Shown: positions 35,813 to 45,048, counted from the first letter of the stretch. The stretch is DNA of 64,000 bases from Advenella incenata (GCF_004217095.1 NZ_SHKO01000002.1:372001-436000); one strand, 5' to 3'. Made by a program: numbers and translations. Notes: a model not told the origin generated them from the letters alone.

Positions 35813-37833
35813 CCGGCAGGCAGCAGGCGATGGTTGATCCGCAGGTTTCATCGTATGTTGTCAGCCCTCTGGATATCGGTCTTTGGCGCAACAGCACACT
35901 GCCCTCATTTCTGGATGCGCCGCTTAAAGTCAGTTGCTTTGGCACCCCCAGAGATGCAGTACGTCTGGGCTGGGGCCGTAAAAAGAGCGGCTTGCGCGCG
36001 GTCCGGTTAGCCGCCTCTGCCGGCGGAAGTTTTTGTTTGCTGGAAGACGGCTTTTTGCGATCGGTTGGCCTGGGAGTAGACGAACCGCCATTGTCCGTGC
36101 TGTTTGATCATCAGGGAATTTATTATGATGCCGGTAGTCCGTCATGGCTGGAGCACTTGATTGCGCAGCCGCTGGATCCTGCCGCCGCTGCCCGGGCACA
36201 AGCGCTGATCTCGCTCTGGCGCCAGAATTGCGTGTCCAAATATAACCATTTGCCCGAATTTACCGGCTCGCTGCCCGCCCGGTATGTGCTGCTGGCCGAC
36301 CAGACCTTTGGCGATGCGTCCCTGCGCTACGGCCAGGCCTCGGTAAAGGACTTTGGGGTCATGCTCGATAGCGCGCTGCGGCATCATGCCGATTGCGACG
36401 TGTTGATCAAGATTCACCCGGATGTCTTTGCTGGCCACAAAAAAGGGCATTTTGATCTGGCTGAGCTGCAGAATAACCCGCGCGTGCGGGTTCTGGCTGA
36501 CAATGTTCATCCGGTTCGCCTTATAGAGCAGGCGCACGCTGTGTATACCGTGACCTCGCAAATCGGGTTTGAGGCGCTGCTGTGGGGCAAGCCCGTCTTC
36601 ACATTTGGCATGCCGTTTTATGCGGGGTATGGCCTGACCACCGATGCCCAGCCCGCGCCCTCGCGTCGCCAGCCGGCCTCGCTGGAGCAGTTGGTGCATG
36701 CAGCATTGGTTCGCTATGCGCGCTACCTGGATCCGGAAACTGGCGCGCGCTGCGAGCCTGAAAGACTGATTAAGTGGATGGGACTGCAACGCCGTATGCG
36801 CAACCGTTTTGCTTCGCCCGTTTATGCGCCCAACTTTTCCCGCTGGAAAAAGCCCATTGTGCAGCGGTTCTTCCAGGGCTCAGAGGTCCGGTTTTTGGAA
36901 AAAGCCGCGGATTTTCCTGGAGAGGGTACCCTGGCGGTCTGGGGGCGAGCTGCGGATGTGGCTCAATTTGCCGACCAACGCGTGTTTCTGGAAGGCGGTT
37001 TCCTGCGCTCGGTGGGCCTGGGCGCTGATCTGGTGCAGCCCTTATCCTGGGTGATTGACCGCACCGGCATTTATTACGATTCCAGTAGCGTCTCGGATCT
37101 CGAAAATATTTTGCGAACGGCAGTATTTGACGATACGCTGCGTCGGCGCGCCGCGGCGCTACGCGAGCGGATTGTGGCCGCGAACCTGACCAAATATAAC
37201 GTGGGGTCGGGAAGATGGCAGCGTCCGGCCGGGGCCACAAGTGTGATACTGGTGCCCGGGCAGGTGGAAACGGACGCGTCTATCAAGTATGGGTCGCCCG
37301 TGGTTCGCCGCAATATGGATCTGCTCAAGGCGGTGCGTACTGCTAACCCGCACGCCTACGTTGTTTATAAGCCCCACCCCGATGTGGTGGCGGGCCTGCG
37401 CGACGCCGGACAAAATGAGCAGCAGGCATTGGATTGGTGTAATGAAGTGGTGGTGGATTATCCGATAGGCGAGCTGTTTGCGTCGGTTGATGAAGTGCAT
37501 GTGTTGACATCGCTGGCCGGCTTTGAAGCGCTATTGCGTGGCCGCAAGGTGGTCACGTTCGGGCAGCCTTTTTATGCCGGATGGGGGCTGACGGATGACA
37601 AGAATCCCGTCGCACGGCGTGATCGCCAGCTATCCCTGGATGAGCTGGTCGCCGGCGTGTTGATTTTATACCCGTCCTACGTGAGCCGGCGCTCTGGTCG
37701 CTACACCACGCCGGAAAGCGCCCTAGATGAGTTACTGGACTGGAAGGCAGCGGGCGTAAGCGCAATGCCCCCATGGCGCAAGGCGATACGCCCTGCGTTG
37801 GGATTGATCGCCCGGCTTCGCGGAAAACGCTAG
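35809..37833 (+). CDS. kpsC: Capsule Kdo transferase KpsC
   Basis: A 674-residue protein with two homologous halves, each opening with an L-E-x-GFLRSVGLG motif (about 78-89 and 394-405) and each carrying a KxHPD motif (KIHPDVF; KPHPDVV). KpsC alternately adds beta-2,4- and beta-2,7-linked Kdo to the first Kdo laid down by KpsS, giving the poly-Kdo linker of ABC-exported capsules. The two halves correspond to its two transferase activities. It is coupled to the CgeB-like gene by an ATGA overlap. The GC content is clearly higher than kpsS, suggesting separate histories. Confidence 0.92.
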   Translation: MTGRQQAMVDPQVSSYVVSPLDIGLWRNSTLPSFLDAPLKVSCFGTPRDAVRLGWGRKKSGLRAVRLAASAGGSFCLLEDGFLRSVGLGVDEPPLSVLFDHQGIYYDAGSPSWLEHLIAQPLDPAAAARAQALISLWRQNCVSKYNHLPEFTGSLPARYVLLADQTFGDASLRYGQASVKDFGVMLDSALRHHADCDVLIKIHPDVFAGHKKGHFDLAELQNNPRVRVLADNVHPVRLIEQAHAVYTVTSQIGFEALLWGKPVFTFGMPFYAGYGLTTDAQPAPSRRQPASLEQLVHAALVRYARYLDPETGARCEPERLIKWMGLQRRMRNRFASPVYAPNFSRWKKPIVQRFFQGSEVRFLEKAADFPGEGTLAVWGRAADVAQFADQRVFLEGGFLRSVGLGADLVQPLSWVIDRTGIYYDSSSVSDLENILRTAVFDDTLRRRAAALRERIVAANLTKYNVGSGRWQRPAGATSVILVPGQVETDASIKYGSPVVRRNMDLLKAVRTANPHAYVVYKPHPDVVAGLRDAGQNEQQALDWCNEVVVDYPIGELFASVDEVHVLTSLAGFEALLRGRKVVTFGQPFYAGWGLTDDKNPVARRDRQLSLDELVAGVLILYPSYVSRRSGRYTTPESALDELLDWKAAGVSAMPPWRKAIRPALGLIARLRGKR

Positions 37834-37908
37834 TGGCCAAGCCAACGGGTCGATCATGACCACCATGTCCCAGATAAACGCCCCCGACAAGCGAGGGTCA
37901 TCCTGTAT

Positions 37909-38136
37909 TCAGCGGGTTCGCAATGCTGCGTGTTCTTCTATTTCCTGCTCGAAGGTTTTGCCGCAGAGTTTGCAACGATCCTCATAGCCCGGATCGCAGG
38001 AGACTTCGATCATTTCATCGGCATCTTCGAATGCGCTCGTTTCAGAGGCCGCGCAGGCATTGCACACAAGGACATTTGTATGTACGGCATTGAGGTCCTC
38101 GGGCTCCTGGCCTGAGTAGATAGAAAACATCTTCAT
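37909..38136 (-). CDS. Small zinc-ribbon-like protein
   Basis: A 75-residue acidic protein with two Cys pairs, CNAC at 25-28 and CKLC at 55-58, plus Cys47. The layout is that of a small zinc ribbon. It is not recognised beyond that. CGGAGA before the ATG supports the start. It is convergent with kpsC and separated from the hydroxyacid operon by a hairpin at 38243-38280. Probably an independent housekeeping-type small gene. Confidence 0.55.
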   Translation of the reverse strand: MKMFSIYSGQEPEDLNAVHTNVLVCNACAASETSAFEDADEMIEVSCDPGYEDRCKLCGKTFEQEIEEHAALRTR

Positions 38137-38242
38137 ATCGTCTCCGTTATAACTTATTGTATTTTTAGTATTTATGTCATTATAGCGGCTTGATTGGCAT
38201 TTGAGTTATTAGTGTTTCTGCTGTAATTTACGGTTTTTTTTT

Positions 38243-38280
38243 GCCTATTATGCGGCCACCCTTCCGGATGCATAATAGGC
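38243..38280. repeat. Inverted repeat, 11-base arms
   Basis: GCCTATTATGC at 38243-38253 pairs exactly with 38270-38280 around a 16-base loop. The T-run lies before it on the plus strand, so neither strand gives hairpin-then-U-run. It may stop or stabilise transcripts leaving the hydroxyacid dehydrogenase gene, but this is not a canonical terminator. Confidence 0.4.
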
Positions 38281-38300
38281 CCAAAGTGCAACTGTTTCTA

Positions 38301-39236
38301 TCATTCCCCCTTCAAATACCCCATCACCTTCTCCGCAATCACCCCCGACACCCGCTCATTCGCCTCCTGCGTCAGTCCCGCAATATGCGGCGTCAATATC
38401 AGGTTTGGCATATCCGGCAGGCGGTTTTCCGTCTTTACCGGTTCGTCCTCAAAAACATCCAGCGCTGCGCCGCGCAGTTTGCCGGCCTGCAGGGCGGCTA
38501 CCAACGCCTGTTCATCTACAATCCCGCCGCGCGAGGTGTTGATCAGGATGGCTTGCGCTTTCATCCTGGCAATGCGTTCGGCATTGATCAGATGGCGGGT
38601 CTCCTTTGTCAAAGGGGTGTGCAGGCTTACAACGTCACAGTGTTGCAGCAGTTCGTCCAATGACATTTGCATTGCGCCGGTTTCGGCCCAGATGGCGCTG
38701 TCTGAGCTGAGCATGGGGTCGTACGCTGCAATCTTCATTCCCAGTGCGCTTGCCAGCCTGGCTGTGAGCCTGCCTATGCCGCCGAAGCCCACCAGACCAA
38801 GTGTACGTCCAGCTACCTCCAGACCATTACTGAGCTGGGGGCGTGGCCATTGTCCTGCAATCACCTGGGCGCTGGCCAGGTAAGCGCCTCGCAGCAGCAA
38901 GAATGTGGTCGCAATCACATATTCGGCAACGGCCTGTGCGTTGGCGCCGACAGCCGGGTAAACGGTGATGCCTTTGTCTGCGCACAGATCCATGTCTATA
39001 TTGTCCAGGCCCACGCCCAGTCGGCCTACCACACGTAGGTTGGGGGCGTGCGTCAGCAACTGGGCATTGACCTGGGTGCGATTGCGTACGATCAGGGCAT
39101 TGGCATTAGCCAGCCCTTCAAACAGCGCTTCCTGGTTATCAACAAGCGCCGGTCGATAGTCCACTTGCGCTATCTGGCGCAGGCGATCTACTGCCGGTTC
39201 GTCCATAAATTCAGAGATGACAATAGTGTTGGTCAT
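38301..39236 (-). CDS. slcC: D-isomer-specific 2-hydroxyacid dehydrogenase, candidate (S)-sulfolactate dehydrogenase
   Basis: A 311-residue NAD-dependent dehydrogenase of the phosphoglycerate/glycerate dehydrogenase family. GFGGIG at 150-155 is the NAD site; Arg236 (TSRGG), Glu265 (VFEDEP) and His284 (TPHIAG) form the catalytic set. The N-terminal ISEFMDE and its place in an operon with suyA/suyB-type genes suggest SlcC, which oxidises (S)-sulfolactate to sulfopyruvate. SuyAB needs the R-isomer, so a second dehydrogenase would be expected elsewhere. A different hydroxyacid substrate is possible. It is the last gene of the four-gene minus-strand operon. Confidence 0.62.
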   Translation of the reverse strand: MTNTIVISEFMDEPAVDRLRQIAQVDYRPALVDNQEALFEGLANANALIVRNRTQVNAQLLTHAPNLRVVGRLGVGLDNIDMDLCADKGITVYPAVGANAQAVAEYVIATTFLLLRGAYLASAQVIAGQWPRPQLSNGLEVAGRTLGLVGFGGIGRLTARLASALGMKIAAYDPMLSSDSAIWAETGAMQMSLDELLQHCDVVSLHTPLTKETRHLINAERIARMKAQAILINTSRGGIVDEQALVAALQAGKLRGAALDVFEDEPVKTENRLPDMPNLILTPHIAGLTQEANERVSGVIAEKVMGYLKGE

Positions 39237-39262
39237 GTTAAATGTCAGATTCCAGATGTGAT

Positions 39263-40261
39263 TCAGTTGACTTTGATGTTGGCATCTTTGATCGTTTTGG
39301 CCAGTTTTTCGATCTGGTCATGCAGATAGGTTTTGAACTGGTCTGGTCCCATCGGATCGGGGATGAATCCGAGCTTGATCAACTGGTCACCCATGGCCTT
39401 ATTTCCAACAACGGCGGTGACCTTGTCGCTGATTTCCTTGACCAGCGCAGGGTCGGTACCCTTGGGCGCCATCAGGCCTGTGAAGTTGTCAACCATCAGC
39501 CCGGGCAGGCCGGCTTCTGCTGTGGTGGGCACGTCCGGCACGGCAGCTGCGCGTTTTTCAGATGTGATGGCCAGCGCCCGCAACTTGCCTTGTTGTACAT
39601 AGGCCAGCGATTCCGGATAATTGGAGAACACCACGTCAATCTGCCCGCCGATCAGGTCCACCATGGATGGCGCGCCCCCTTTATATGGGACATGCGTCAT
39701 TTTGGTTTTGGTCAGATCCTGAAACAGCGCCATGGCAATGTGCGGTGGCGTGCCGGTGCCGCTGCTGCCAACGTTCAGGGTTTTCTTCTTGGCGGTGTCG
39801 ATCAGGTCTTTTAGTGTTTTGATGGGGCTGTTCTGCGGCACAACCACCATGATGGCAGATGAGGCGATTTTGGCAACGGGAACAAAGTCTTTTTCGATGT
39901 CGTAGCCGGCTTTTGGTCCAAACAGCGTTTTATTGACGGCATGGGTCATGGTAATGGCCAGCCAGGTGTTGCCATCCGGTTTGGCGCGGGCCGCTTCGGT
40001 AGGTCCCAGGTTGCCGTTGGCGCCAGCCTTGTTGTTGACCACGATATTCCAGCCGGTTTTGTCGCCTACGCCCTTGGCAACCATGCGGGCAGCCACGTCG
40101 GTCAGCCCGCCGGGGGCAAATGGAACAATGTAGGTAATATATTGATTGGGCTTGAACTCAGCTTGCGCCGCGGGGGCCACAATCGTGGTGCCTGCACATA
40201 ACAATGACAACAGTCCGAATTTGATTATGCTGCGTTTTGTTGCGGTGTGACGATGTTTCAT
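39263..40261 (-). CDS. TctC/Bug-family periplasmic solute receptor (sulfolactate-type operon)
   Basis: A 332-residue extracytoplasmic binding protein with a Sec signal peptide (hydrophobic core about 14-30, cleavage near AQA at 31-33). IVPFAPGGLTDVAAR and the NNKAGANGNLGP and AKPDGNTW stretches are the Bug-family ligand-loop signatures. It would deliver a carboxylate to a tripartite tricarboxylate transporter, but no tctA/tctB membrane genes lie in the window. It sits between suyB and the dehydrogenase, so its ligand is probably the operon's substrate. Confidence 0.88.
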   Translation of the reverse strand: MKHRHTATKRSIIKFGLLSLLCAGTTIVAPAAQAEFKPNQYITYIVPFAPGGLTDVAARMVAKGVGDKTGWNIVVNNKAGANGNLGPTEAARAKPDGNTWLAITMTHAVNKTLFGPKAGYDIEKDFVPVAKIASSAIMVVVPQNSPIKTLKDLIDTAKKKTLNVGSSGTGTPPHIAMALFQDLTKTKMTHVPYKGGAPSMVDLIGGQIDVVFSNYPESLAYVQQGKLRALAITSEKRAAAVPDVPTTAEAGLPGLMVDNFTGLMAPKGTDPALVKEISDKVTAVVGNKAMGDQLIKLGFIPDPMGPDQFKTYLHDQIEKLAKTIKDANIKVN

Positions 40262-40324
40262 GGGGTGTCTCCTCCACGATTGTGAGTGGCGGCCGGCCTG
40301 GTTTTTTATACCGGCCGCCAGGGG

Positions 40325-41500
40325 TCAGGCGCTCTCGAACAGTCGTGTCAGGACAAATTCGCGATGGCCCAGTGCTTCGGCAGATGTCCAGCGACCATTG
40401 GCGGTTGCCAGCATGCATTCGAGCAGTTTGTCTCCTGCCTGGTCCAGATTGATTTCACGCTGCAGCAGACCGGAGGTGTCCACGTCCACGTGTTCCGACA
40501 TGGTTCTTACCGTACGCGGATTGGCGCAAATCTTGATTACCGGCAGGATCGGGTTGCCGATCACATTGCCCTGGCCGGTGGGGAAAAAGTGCACGGCATA
40601 GCCAGAGGCCGCGCAAAGCGTGACCATTTCTGCAGCAGCCGAAGACGAATCCATGAACCACAGCCCTTTGCCTGTAGGCGCTTCGGCCTTGTCCAGCACG
40701 CCATCGACCATGCATTTTTTGCCGATCTTCTGGATATTGCCCAGTGCCTTTTCTTCAATCGTCGTCAGGCCACCGGCAATATTGCCTTTGGTCGGCTGTG
40801 ATTCGGACAAATCGGACGTTTTCCAGCGATTGATCATGTCCTGATAGCGATTGAACATGAACATGAAGTCTTCGCGCACTTTGTCGTTGGCGCAGCGAGC
40901 GGCCACGATCTGTTCGCCGCCGGTCAGCTCCGAGGTTTCGCCAAACACAAGTGTATTGCCCGTGGCATACAGTTTGTCAAAGGCATCGCCTACGGTCGGA
41001 TTGGCGCCGCAGCCCGATGTGGTATCGGATTCGCCGCATTTTGTGGAGACCCAAAGCTCGGAAATGGGGCACTCAACCCGTTCCAGTGCGGTGGCGTAAT
41101 GCACAAATTCCTTGGCCTTTTTAGAAGCGCGCATAATGGTGTCGTGATCGCCGTGCAGTTCGATGGAAAAGCCTGCTACCGGTTTGCCGGTCTGTGCGAT
41201 GGCGTCCACCACTTTCTTGGTCCAGCCTTCTTCAATGCCGATCACTACCACGGCGGCGACGTTGGGGTTGCAGCCCGTGCCGATCAGCGTGCGAAAGTGC
41301 AGGTCAAGGTCGGCGCCAAATTGCAGGCGTCCGTAAGGGTGAGGGATGCCGATAGTGCCCTTGATGTTGTTGGCAACAGCTTCAACTGCTGCGTTTGAAA
41401 TATCGTCTACAGGCAGAATCACAACGTGATTGCGTATGCCTACGCGCCCGTTGTCTCTTCTGTAGCCGCGGAATGTGGTGTTCGAATCAATAATGGCCAT
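40325..41500 (-). CDS. suyB: UxaA-family lyase large subunit, candidate (R)-sulfolactate sulfo-lyase beta subunit
   Basis: A 391-residue protein of the altronate/galactarate dehydratase (UxaA) family. Visible family blocks: [19 protein letters not shown] at 17-35, [10 protein letters not shown] at 53-62, [18 protein letters not shown] at about 171-188 and [18 protein letters not shown] near 310-327. Cys and Glu in the CGESD block are likely iron or active-site ligands. The sequence fits my memory of SuyB, which with SuyA splits (R)-sulfolactate into pyruvate and sulfite; a sugar-acid dehydratase is the alternative. AAGGA precedes the ATG. suyA lies upstream. Confidence 0.7.
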   Translation of the reverse strand: MAIIDSNTTFRGYRRDNGRVGIRNHVVILPVDDISNAAVEAVANNIKGTIGIPHPYGRLQFGADLDLHFRTLIGTGCNPNVAAVVVIGIEEGWTKKVVDAIAQTGKPVAGFSIELHGDHDTIMRASKKAKEFVHYATALERVECPISELWVSTKCGESDTTSGCGANPTVGDAFDKLYATGNTLVFGETSELTGGEQIVAARCANDKVREDFMFMFNRYQDMINRWKTSDLSESQPTKGNIAGGLTTIEEKALGNIQKIGKKCMVDGVLDKAEAPTGKGLWFMDSSSAAAEMVTLCAASGYAVHFFPTGQGNVIGNPILPVIKICANPRTVRTMSEHVDVDTSGLLQREINLDQAGDKLLECMLATANGRWTSAEALGHREFVLTRLFESA

Positions 41501-41559
41501 GAGGAAAATCCTTGCTTAAATTTCTGTCGATAGCGGTTGTGGCAGTGCGTTCGCAGTGC

Positions 41560-41841
41560 TTACCAGCGCTTGGTTTTGATGTTGTGCACGTGGGCGTGAT
41601 CACCCGCGCTGATGGGCGCGACTACTTTGCCGATATCGACACTGTATTTGAAGACGGTGTCCCCATCTTTCATGTCCACCAGGGCTACCTTGTGGCCAAT
41701 GGGAATGTCCTGGGTGGCTTTGACAGTAATGATTTTGTCTTCTTCCATATTCCAGCAGGACAGTTCCATTCCGGCCGTAATGCCTTCGACGACGGCAACG
41801 GCAACGGTGTCCTTTGAATCATGCAGTACGGCATGGATCAT
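41560..41841 (-). CDS. suyA: SAF-domain small subunit, candidate (R)-sulfolactate sulfo-lyase alpha subunit
   Basis: A 93-residue SAF/UxaA N-terminal-type domain, the small partner of the large subunit encoded 59 bases downstream. It has the usual ...DIPIGHKVALVDMKDGDTVFKYS core and ends in HAHVHNIKTKRW. In single-chain UxaA proteins this domain is fused to the large one. The frame stays open to 41994, but AAGGAG six bases before the ATG at 41841 fixes the start. First gene of the operon, divergent from the GntR regulator. Confidence 0.7.
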   Translation of the reverse strand: MIHAVLHDSKDTVAVAVVEGITAGMELSCWNMEEDKIITVKATQDIPIGHKVALVDMKDGDTVFKYSVDIGKVVAPISAGDHAHVHNIKTKRW

Positions 41842-42036
41842 CGTTTTCTCCTTTGATTGACAATTTGGATGTGTTTGATTGCATAGCAGATTTAATGCAT
41901 GATAATTGCAATATTCATCCAAGTCAACTAGATCATATATATGAATTATGCGAAAAATCATCACAAGCGAATTCCGCTGGCGCTGAGAGCGCAAGCCGTG
42001 GCATCATTGCTGCAAGTCATTTAAAATCTGCCACCT
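41842..42036. promoter_or_regulatory. Divergent promoter region between suyA-type operon and gntR
   Basis: A 195-base AT-rich gap that must hold both promoters. CATATATATG at 41934-41943 is a perfect 10-base palindrome, and ATTCAT/ATGAAT arms surround it. This is a plausible but unproven GntR operator. Confidence 0.35.
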
Positions 42037-42768
42037 ATGAACAACAAAGATTTCTTTTTACCGGGCACGCCCCTTTATTTTGCTGTCAAGCAGTCGCTGC
42101 TGGCAGCGCTCGCACGTGGCGAGTGGCTTCGCGGTCAGGCCATTCCGCCAGAGAATCAGCTGGCGGAAAAATTTGGCGTGTCTATTGGTACGTTGCGCAA
42201 GGCGGTCGATGAACTGGTTAGCGAACATATTCTGATTCGCCATCAGGGGCGCGGCACGTTCGTTGCCACGCACGAGAGCGATCAGCATTTTTTCAAGTTT
42301 TTCCGGATCCAGCGCCGAGATGGCTTCAAGGCGTATCCAACGACGCGTCTGCTGAAATTTCGTCGCAAGAAAGCGACGCGCGAGGCCAGCGAGCGCTTGC
42401 AATTGCCCAAAGACGCCAACGTATTTCATTTTTTCAATCTGCTGAGTCTGAACAGTGATCTGGTCATGGTTGACGAAATCCAGGTACCGGAAATTCTTTT
42501 TGCTACATTGAATGAGCAGAGCCTGCACGAGCGTTCAAGTACGCTCTATAACTTTTATCAGAATAATTTCGGCATCAATATTGTCGATACCCGCGAAAAG
42601 CTCAGCGTTTGCCAGGCTGACAGCGCCGTGGCTGGCTGGCTGGCTGTAGCCGAAGCGACGCCGTTGTTGTTGATTGACCGCACTGCGTATACTTATCAGG
42701 ATCGCCCGGTGGAGTGGCGCCAGACGCGCGTCAATACCGCCAAGTACGAGTACATTGCCAAAGACTGA
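42037..42768 (+). CDS. GntR-family transcriptional regulator with UTRA domain
   Basis: A 243-residue HutC-subfamily regulator. The winged helix is at about 20-80 (IPPENQLAEKFGVSIGTLRKAVDELV, HQGRGTFVA) and the UTRA ligand-binding domain at about 95-240. It is divergent from the suyA-suyB-tctC-slcC operon and probably controls it in response to the substrate or a breakdown product. The ATG follows a short AT-rich leader. Confidence 0.85.
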   Translation: MNNKDFFLPGTPLYFAVKQSLLAALARGEWLRGQAIPPENQLAEKFGVSIGTLRKAVDELVSEHILIRHQGRGTFVATHESDQHFFKFFRIQRRDGFKAYPTTRLLKFRRKKATREASERLQLPKDANVFHFFNLLSLNSDLVMVDEIQVPEILFATLNEQSLHERSSTLYNFYQNNFGINIVDTREKLSVCQADSAVAGWLAVAEATPLLLIDRTAYTYQDRPVEWRQTRVNTAKYEYIAKD

Positions 42769-43242
42769 CAAGGCTTGGGCTGTTGTCGGCGAAGGCGGTG
42801 GTCTGGCTGCCAGTCTGGTTCATCGTGTCGTCGTGCGTGAAGATTGACAAGACATTGGCTTGGTGTTGTGGTCTGACTTCCCATCTCCAGGATCGTGTTG
42901 TCCCTAAGTTGGATGCTGAATAATAAGCGTGCGCTTGCATTCAGGTTCAGACAACACGGGCGGTGCGATGACAAGTGAAAATTCCTCAAGGTATCTGCGA
43001 TTGTCGCAGCCGCGTGTTGAACCACTCATTAATCATTGCAACATGAATCGCGCATGCAAGAGTTCTCTGTTCTGGCAATACGCCCGTCAACTGTACATAG
43101 TTGAGCTGTTATCGTAAGCACTCATTTCAAAACATGACTTGCGGTGTATATATTGGGGTTTCATCGTTATTTTTTTACAAAAAATACAAAATAGGTGTTT
43201 CAAGACGGTGGCAATAAGCGAGGTTTTATATAGAATACGCTC

Positions 43243-43312
43243 CGTACGAATGATATTCACCTATCCATCGTACTTTTGCACCCTGGCTCACAAGAGCCAG
43301 GGTATTTTTTTG
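43243..43312 (+). ncRNA. Candidate small RNA with two hairpins
   Basis: A -10-like TAGAAT at 43231-43236, with TGGCAA 16 bases upstream at 43209-43214, could start a transcript near 43243. A stem GTACGA (43244-43249) pairs with TCGTAC (43268-43273). A perfect 10-base terminator stem at 43280-43303 follows, with seven Ts. No open frame fits, and the nearest plus-strand gene ends 500 bases upstream. The -35 match is weak. Confidence 0.35.
43280..43311 (+). terminator. Rho-independent terminator (orphan)
   Basis: ACCCTGGCTC at 43280-43289 and its complement at 43294-43303 close on an ACAA loop, followed by A and seven Ts. This is a textbook intrinsic terminator on the plus strand, with no plus-strand gene nearby to terminate except the candidate small RNA. 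Confidence 0.85.
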
Positions 43313-43532
43313 TTCTGATACGCGTGCAGGTGCGCTTGGCAGCTCAAACGCTGCGCCATTGAACGCGAGTGCTGTACATGACAAGCCACAAACAAAAAAC
43401 GGTTTCTGAATATATGGATTTGTTCTGCTCTGGTCCCACTTGCTTGAGACTGAGCAACGCTTGTTGTCTTCGGATGTCCGATCAATAATCAATAAATGAT
43501 TAGCATGTGCGCACGCCGGCACGCGCACGACC

Positions 43533-45038
43533 TTACGATGAGCTGACCGTCGTTTGTGTCCGTTGCGCCAGCTGCGTCGCAAGCGCCTTGCGGTCCACTT
43601 TGCCGACTGCATTTTCCGGAAGAGCATCAAGAACAAAAATAGCGGCAGGCTGATAGATTCGGGCCAGGTGTGTTTTGAGCAGCGCGTGAACTTCATCGAT
43701 GTTGATGTCGCCGTGTCTTGCTGTGATAAAGGCGACAGGCACTTCGCCCAGGTCTTCATCAGGTTGACCGATCACGCAGCAATTGGCCACGTCTGCATGC
43801 ATGGCAATCACATGCTCAATCTGTGATGGCGAAATATTTTCTCCGCCACGAATAATGACATCCTTGATACGGCCTGTAATGTACAGAAAGCCGTCTTCGT
43901 CGGCATATCCGATATCGCCTGTGCGCAGCGGCCCCACCTGCGGATCCAGTTGGCCAGGCGCAGATACACCCACATAACCCAGCATCAGGCTATCGCCATC
44001 TATACAGATCTCGCCATTGGTATGGGCAGCAGTAATGCGTTCACCATCTGCCGAAAGCAGGAAGATATCCTGGTTACTTAGTGGCTTGCCGATAGAGCCG
44101 ATTTTTCGTTGGGCTGGCGGGTTCATGGTAGAGGTGCAGGTGGCCTCGGACAGGCCATAGGAAATCACCAGTGGCTGCCCAAGATAGTTTTCAATTTTCT
44201 TGTGTAATTCAGTTGTGATGGGGGCGGAGCCGCAGCGGGCCAGCCGCAAGTTTCGGACCGCATCTGCGGGCAAGGGATGCGACAGCAAGCGTGAATACAT
44301 GGTGGGCACGCCGGTAATGATGGTCGGGCCAACGGTTGTCATCAGTTGCGGCATGGCCTGCGCAGAAAAACGCGGTGCAAAATAAATGCGCGCGCCAACG
44401 GCCAGCGGGCTAAATAGCTGATTGTTCAAGCCATTGGTGTGGTAAATAGGCATAACATGCAGCAGTATGTCGTCTGCCGTCAGTTCGGTCATGTCGATCA
44501 CGCCACGGGCGTTGTTCAGTACGCCGCGATGGCTTTCCAGTACGCCCTTTGGTTTGCCAGTGCTGCCCGATGTAAAGAGCATGAGCGCAGGGCTCGATGG
44601 CGATACGTTGGTTGGCCAGTACGGGTGCGCATCGGCCAGGGTCAGTGGGTTCATGACGCGAATTTCATCGGCACCGCTACTTGCATCTGCATCGCGCGCC
44701 AAATCGTCCGAGAGCAGCCAGGTGAGCCCGCCGCTTTGCAGGCGCTGCGCCCGTTCTGTGGGGCCCAACCCGGGCTCCAGCGGGCAGGGGCAGGCGCCCG
44801 CAACCATCACTGCCAGCAGCGTTATCACGGCGTCCAGCCCGCGTTCCATATTGATGGCAACGCGCATTTGTTCGCCCATCCCGGCGGCCCGTAGGCGACC
44901 GGCCAGTTGCGATACCAAAGTGTAAAGCTGGCCGTAGCTGATGTGTGTGCTGTCGTCCTGCAGGGCAATGCGGTTTTCAATCGACGCGGTGCGCCAGATT
45001 AATTGCCAGTCATTCAGAATGCTTGCGGTTAGCGCCAT
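43533..45038 (-). CDS. AMP-dependent acyl-CoA synthetase/ligase
   Basis: A 501-residue class I adenylate-forming enzyme that activates a carboxylic acid with ATP and loads it on CoA. LFTSGSTGKPKG at 154-165 is the ATP loop, SYGLSEAT near 320 is motif A5, TGDIGYADEDGFLYITGRIKDVIIRGGENI is the A7-A8 hinge, and NAVGKVDRKAL near the C-terminus holds the catalytic Lys. I use the ATG at 45038 (AGGAGA upstream) rather than the longer frame to 45164, which would overlap the previous gene. Last gene of the IclR-type operon. Substrate unknown, probably a medium or aromatic acid. Confidence 0.88.
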   Translation of the reverse strand: MALTASILNDWQLIWRTASIENRIALQDDSTHISYGQLYTLVSQLAGRLRAAGMGEQMRVAINMERGLDAVITLLAVMVAGACPCPLEPGLGPTERAQRLQSGGLTWLLSDDLARDADASSGADEIRVMNPLTLADAHPYWPTNVSPSSPALMLFTSGSTGKPKGVLESHRGVLNNARGVIDMTELTADDILLHVMPIYHTNGLNNQLFSPLAVGARIYFAPRFSAQAMPQLMTTVGPTIITGVPTMYSRLLSHPLPADAVRNLRLARCGSAPITTELHKKIENYLGQPLVISYGLSEATCTSTMNPPAQRKIGSIGKPLSNQDIFLLSADGERITAAHTNGEICIDGDSLMLGYVGVSAPGQLDPQVGPLRTGDIGYADEDGFLYITGRIKDVIIRGGENISPSQIEHVIAMHADVANCCVIGQPDEDLGEVPVAFITARHGDINIDEVHALLKTHLARIYQPAAIFVLDALPENAVGKVDRKALATQLAQRTQTTVSSS

Positions 45039-45048
45039 CAGTGGTCTC

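Larger units (their letters stand above)
42769..43532. other. Gene-poor region containing an orphan terminator and candidate small RNA
   Basis: About 765 bases between two convergent genes. Open frames here (for example on the minus strand at 43226-43759) have composition and features of chance frames. The one structured element is the hairpin-terminated unit at about 43243-43312, listed separately. Confidence 0.45.

Noticed and set aside
36142-36789. Minus-strand frame of 215 codons inside kpsC
   Set aside because: Shadow of a GC-rich, strongly supported gene; no motif or upstream signal.
38243-38280. Hairpin next to a T-run read as an intrinsic terminator
   Set aside because: The Ts precede the stem on the plus strand and read as As after it on the minus strand, so the order is wrong for termination. 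Kept only as an inverted repeat.
39941-40201. Plus-strand frames opposite tctC and suyB
   Set aside because: Antisense shadows of well-supported genes with signal peptide and family motifs on the minus strand.
43226-43759. Minus-strand frame of 177 codons between the terminator and the acyl-CoA ligase
   Set aside because: It overlaps the 3' end of the ligase in another frame and runs through the intrinsic terminator; the low-complexity, Arg/Ser-rich product has no family.
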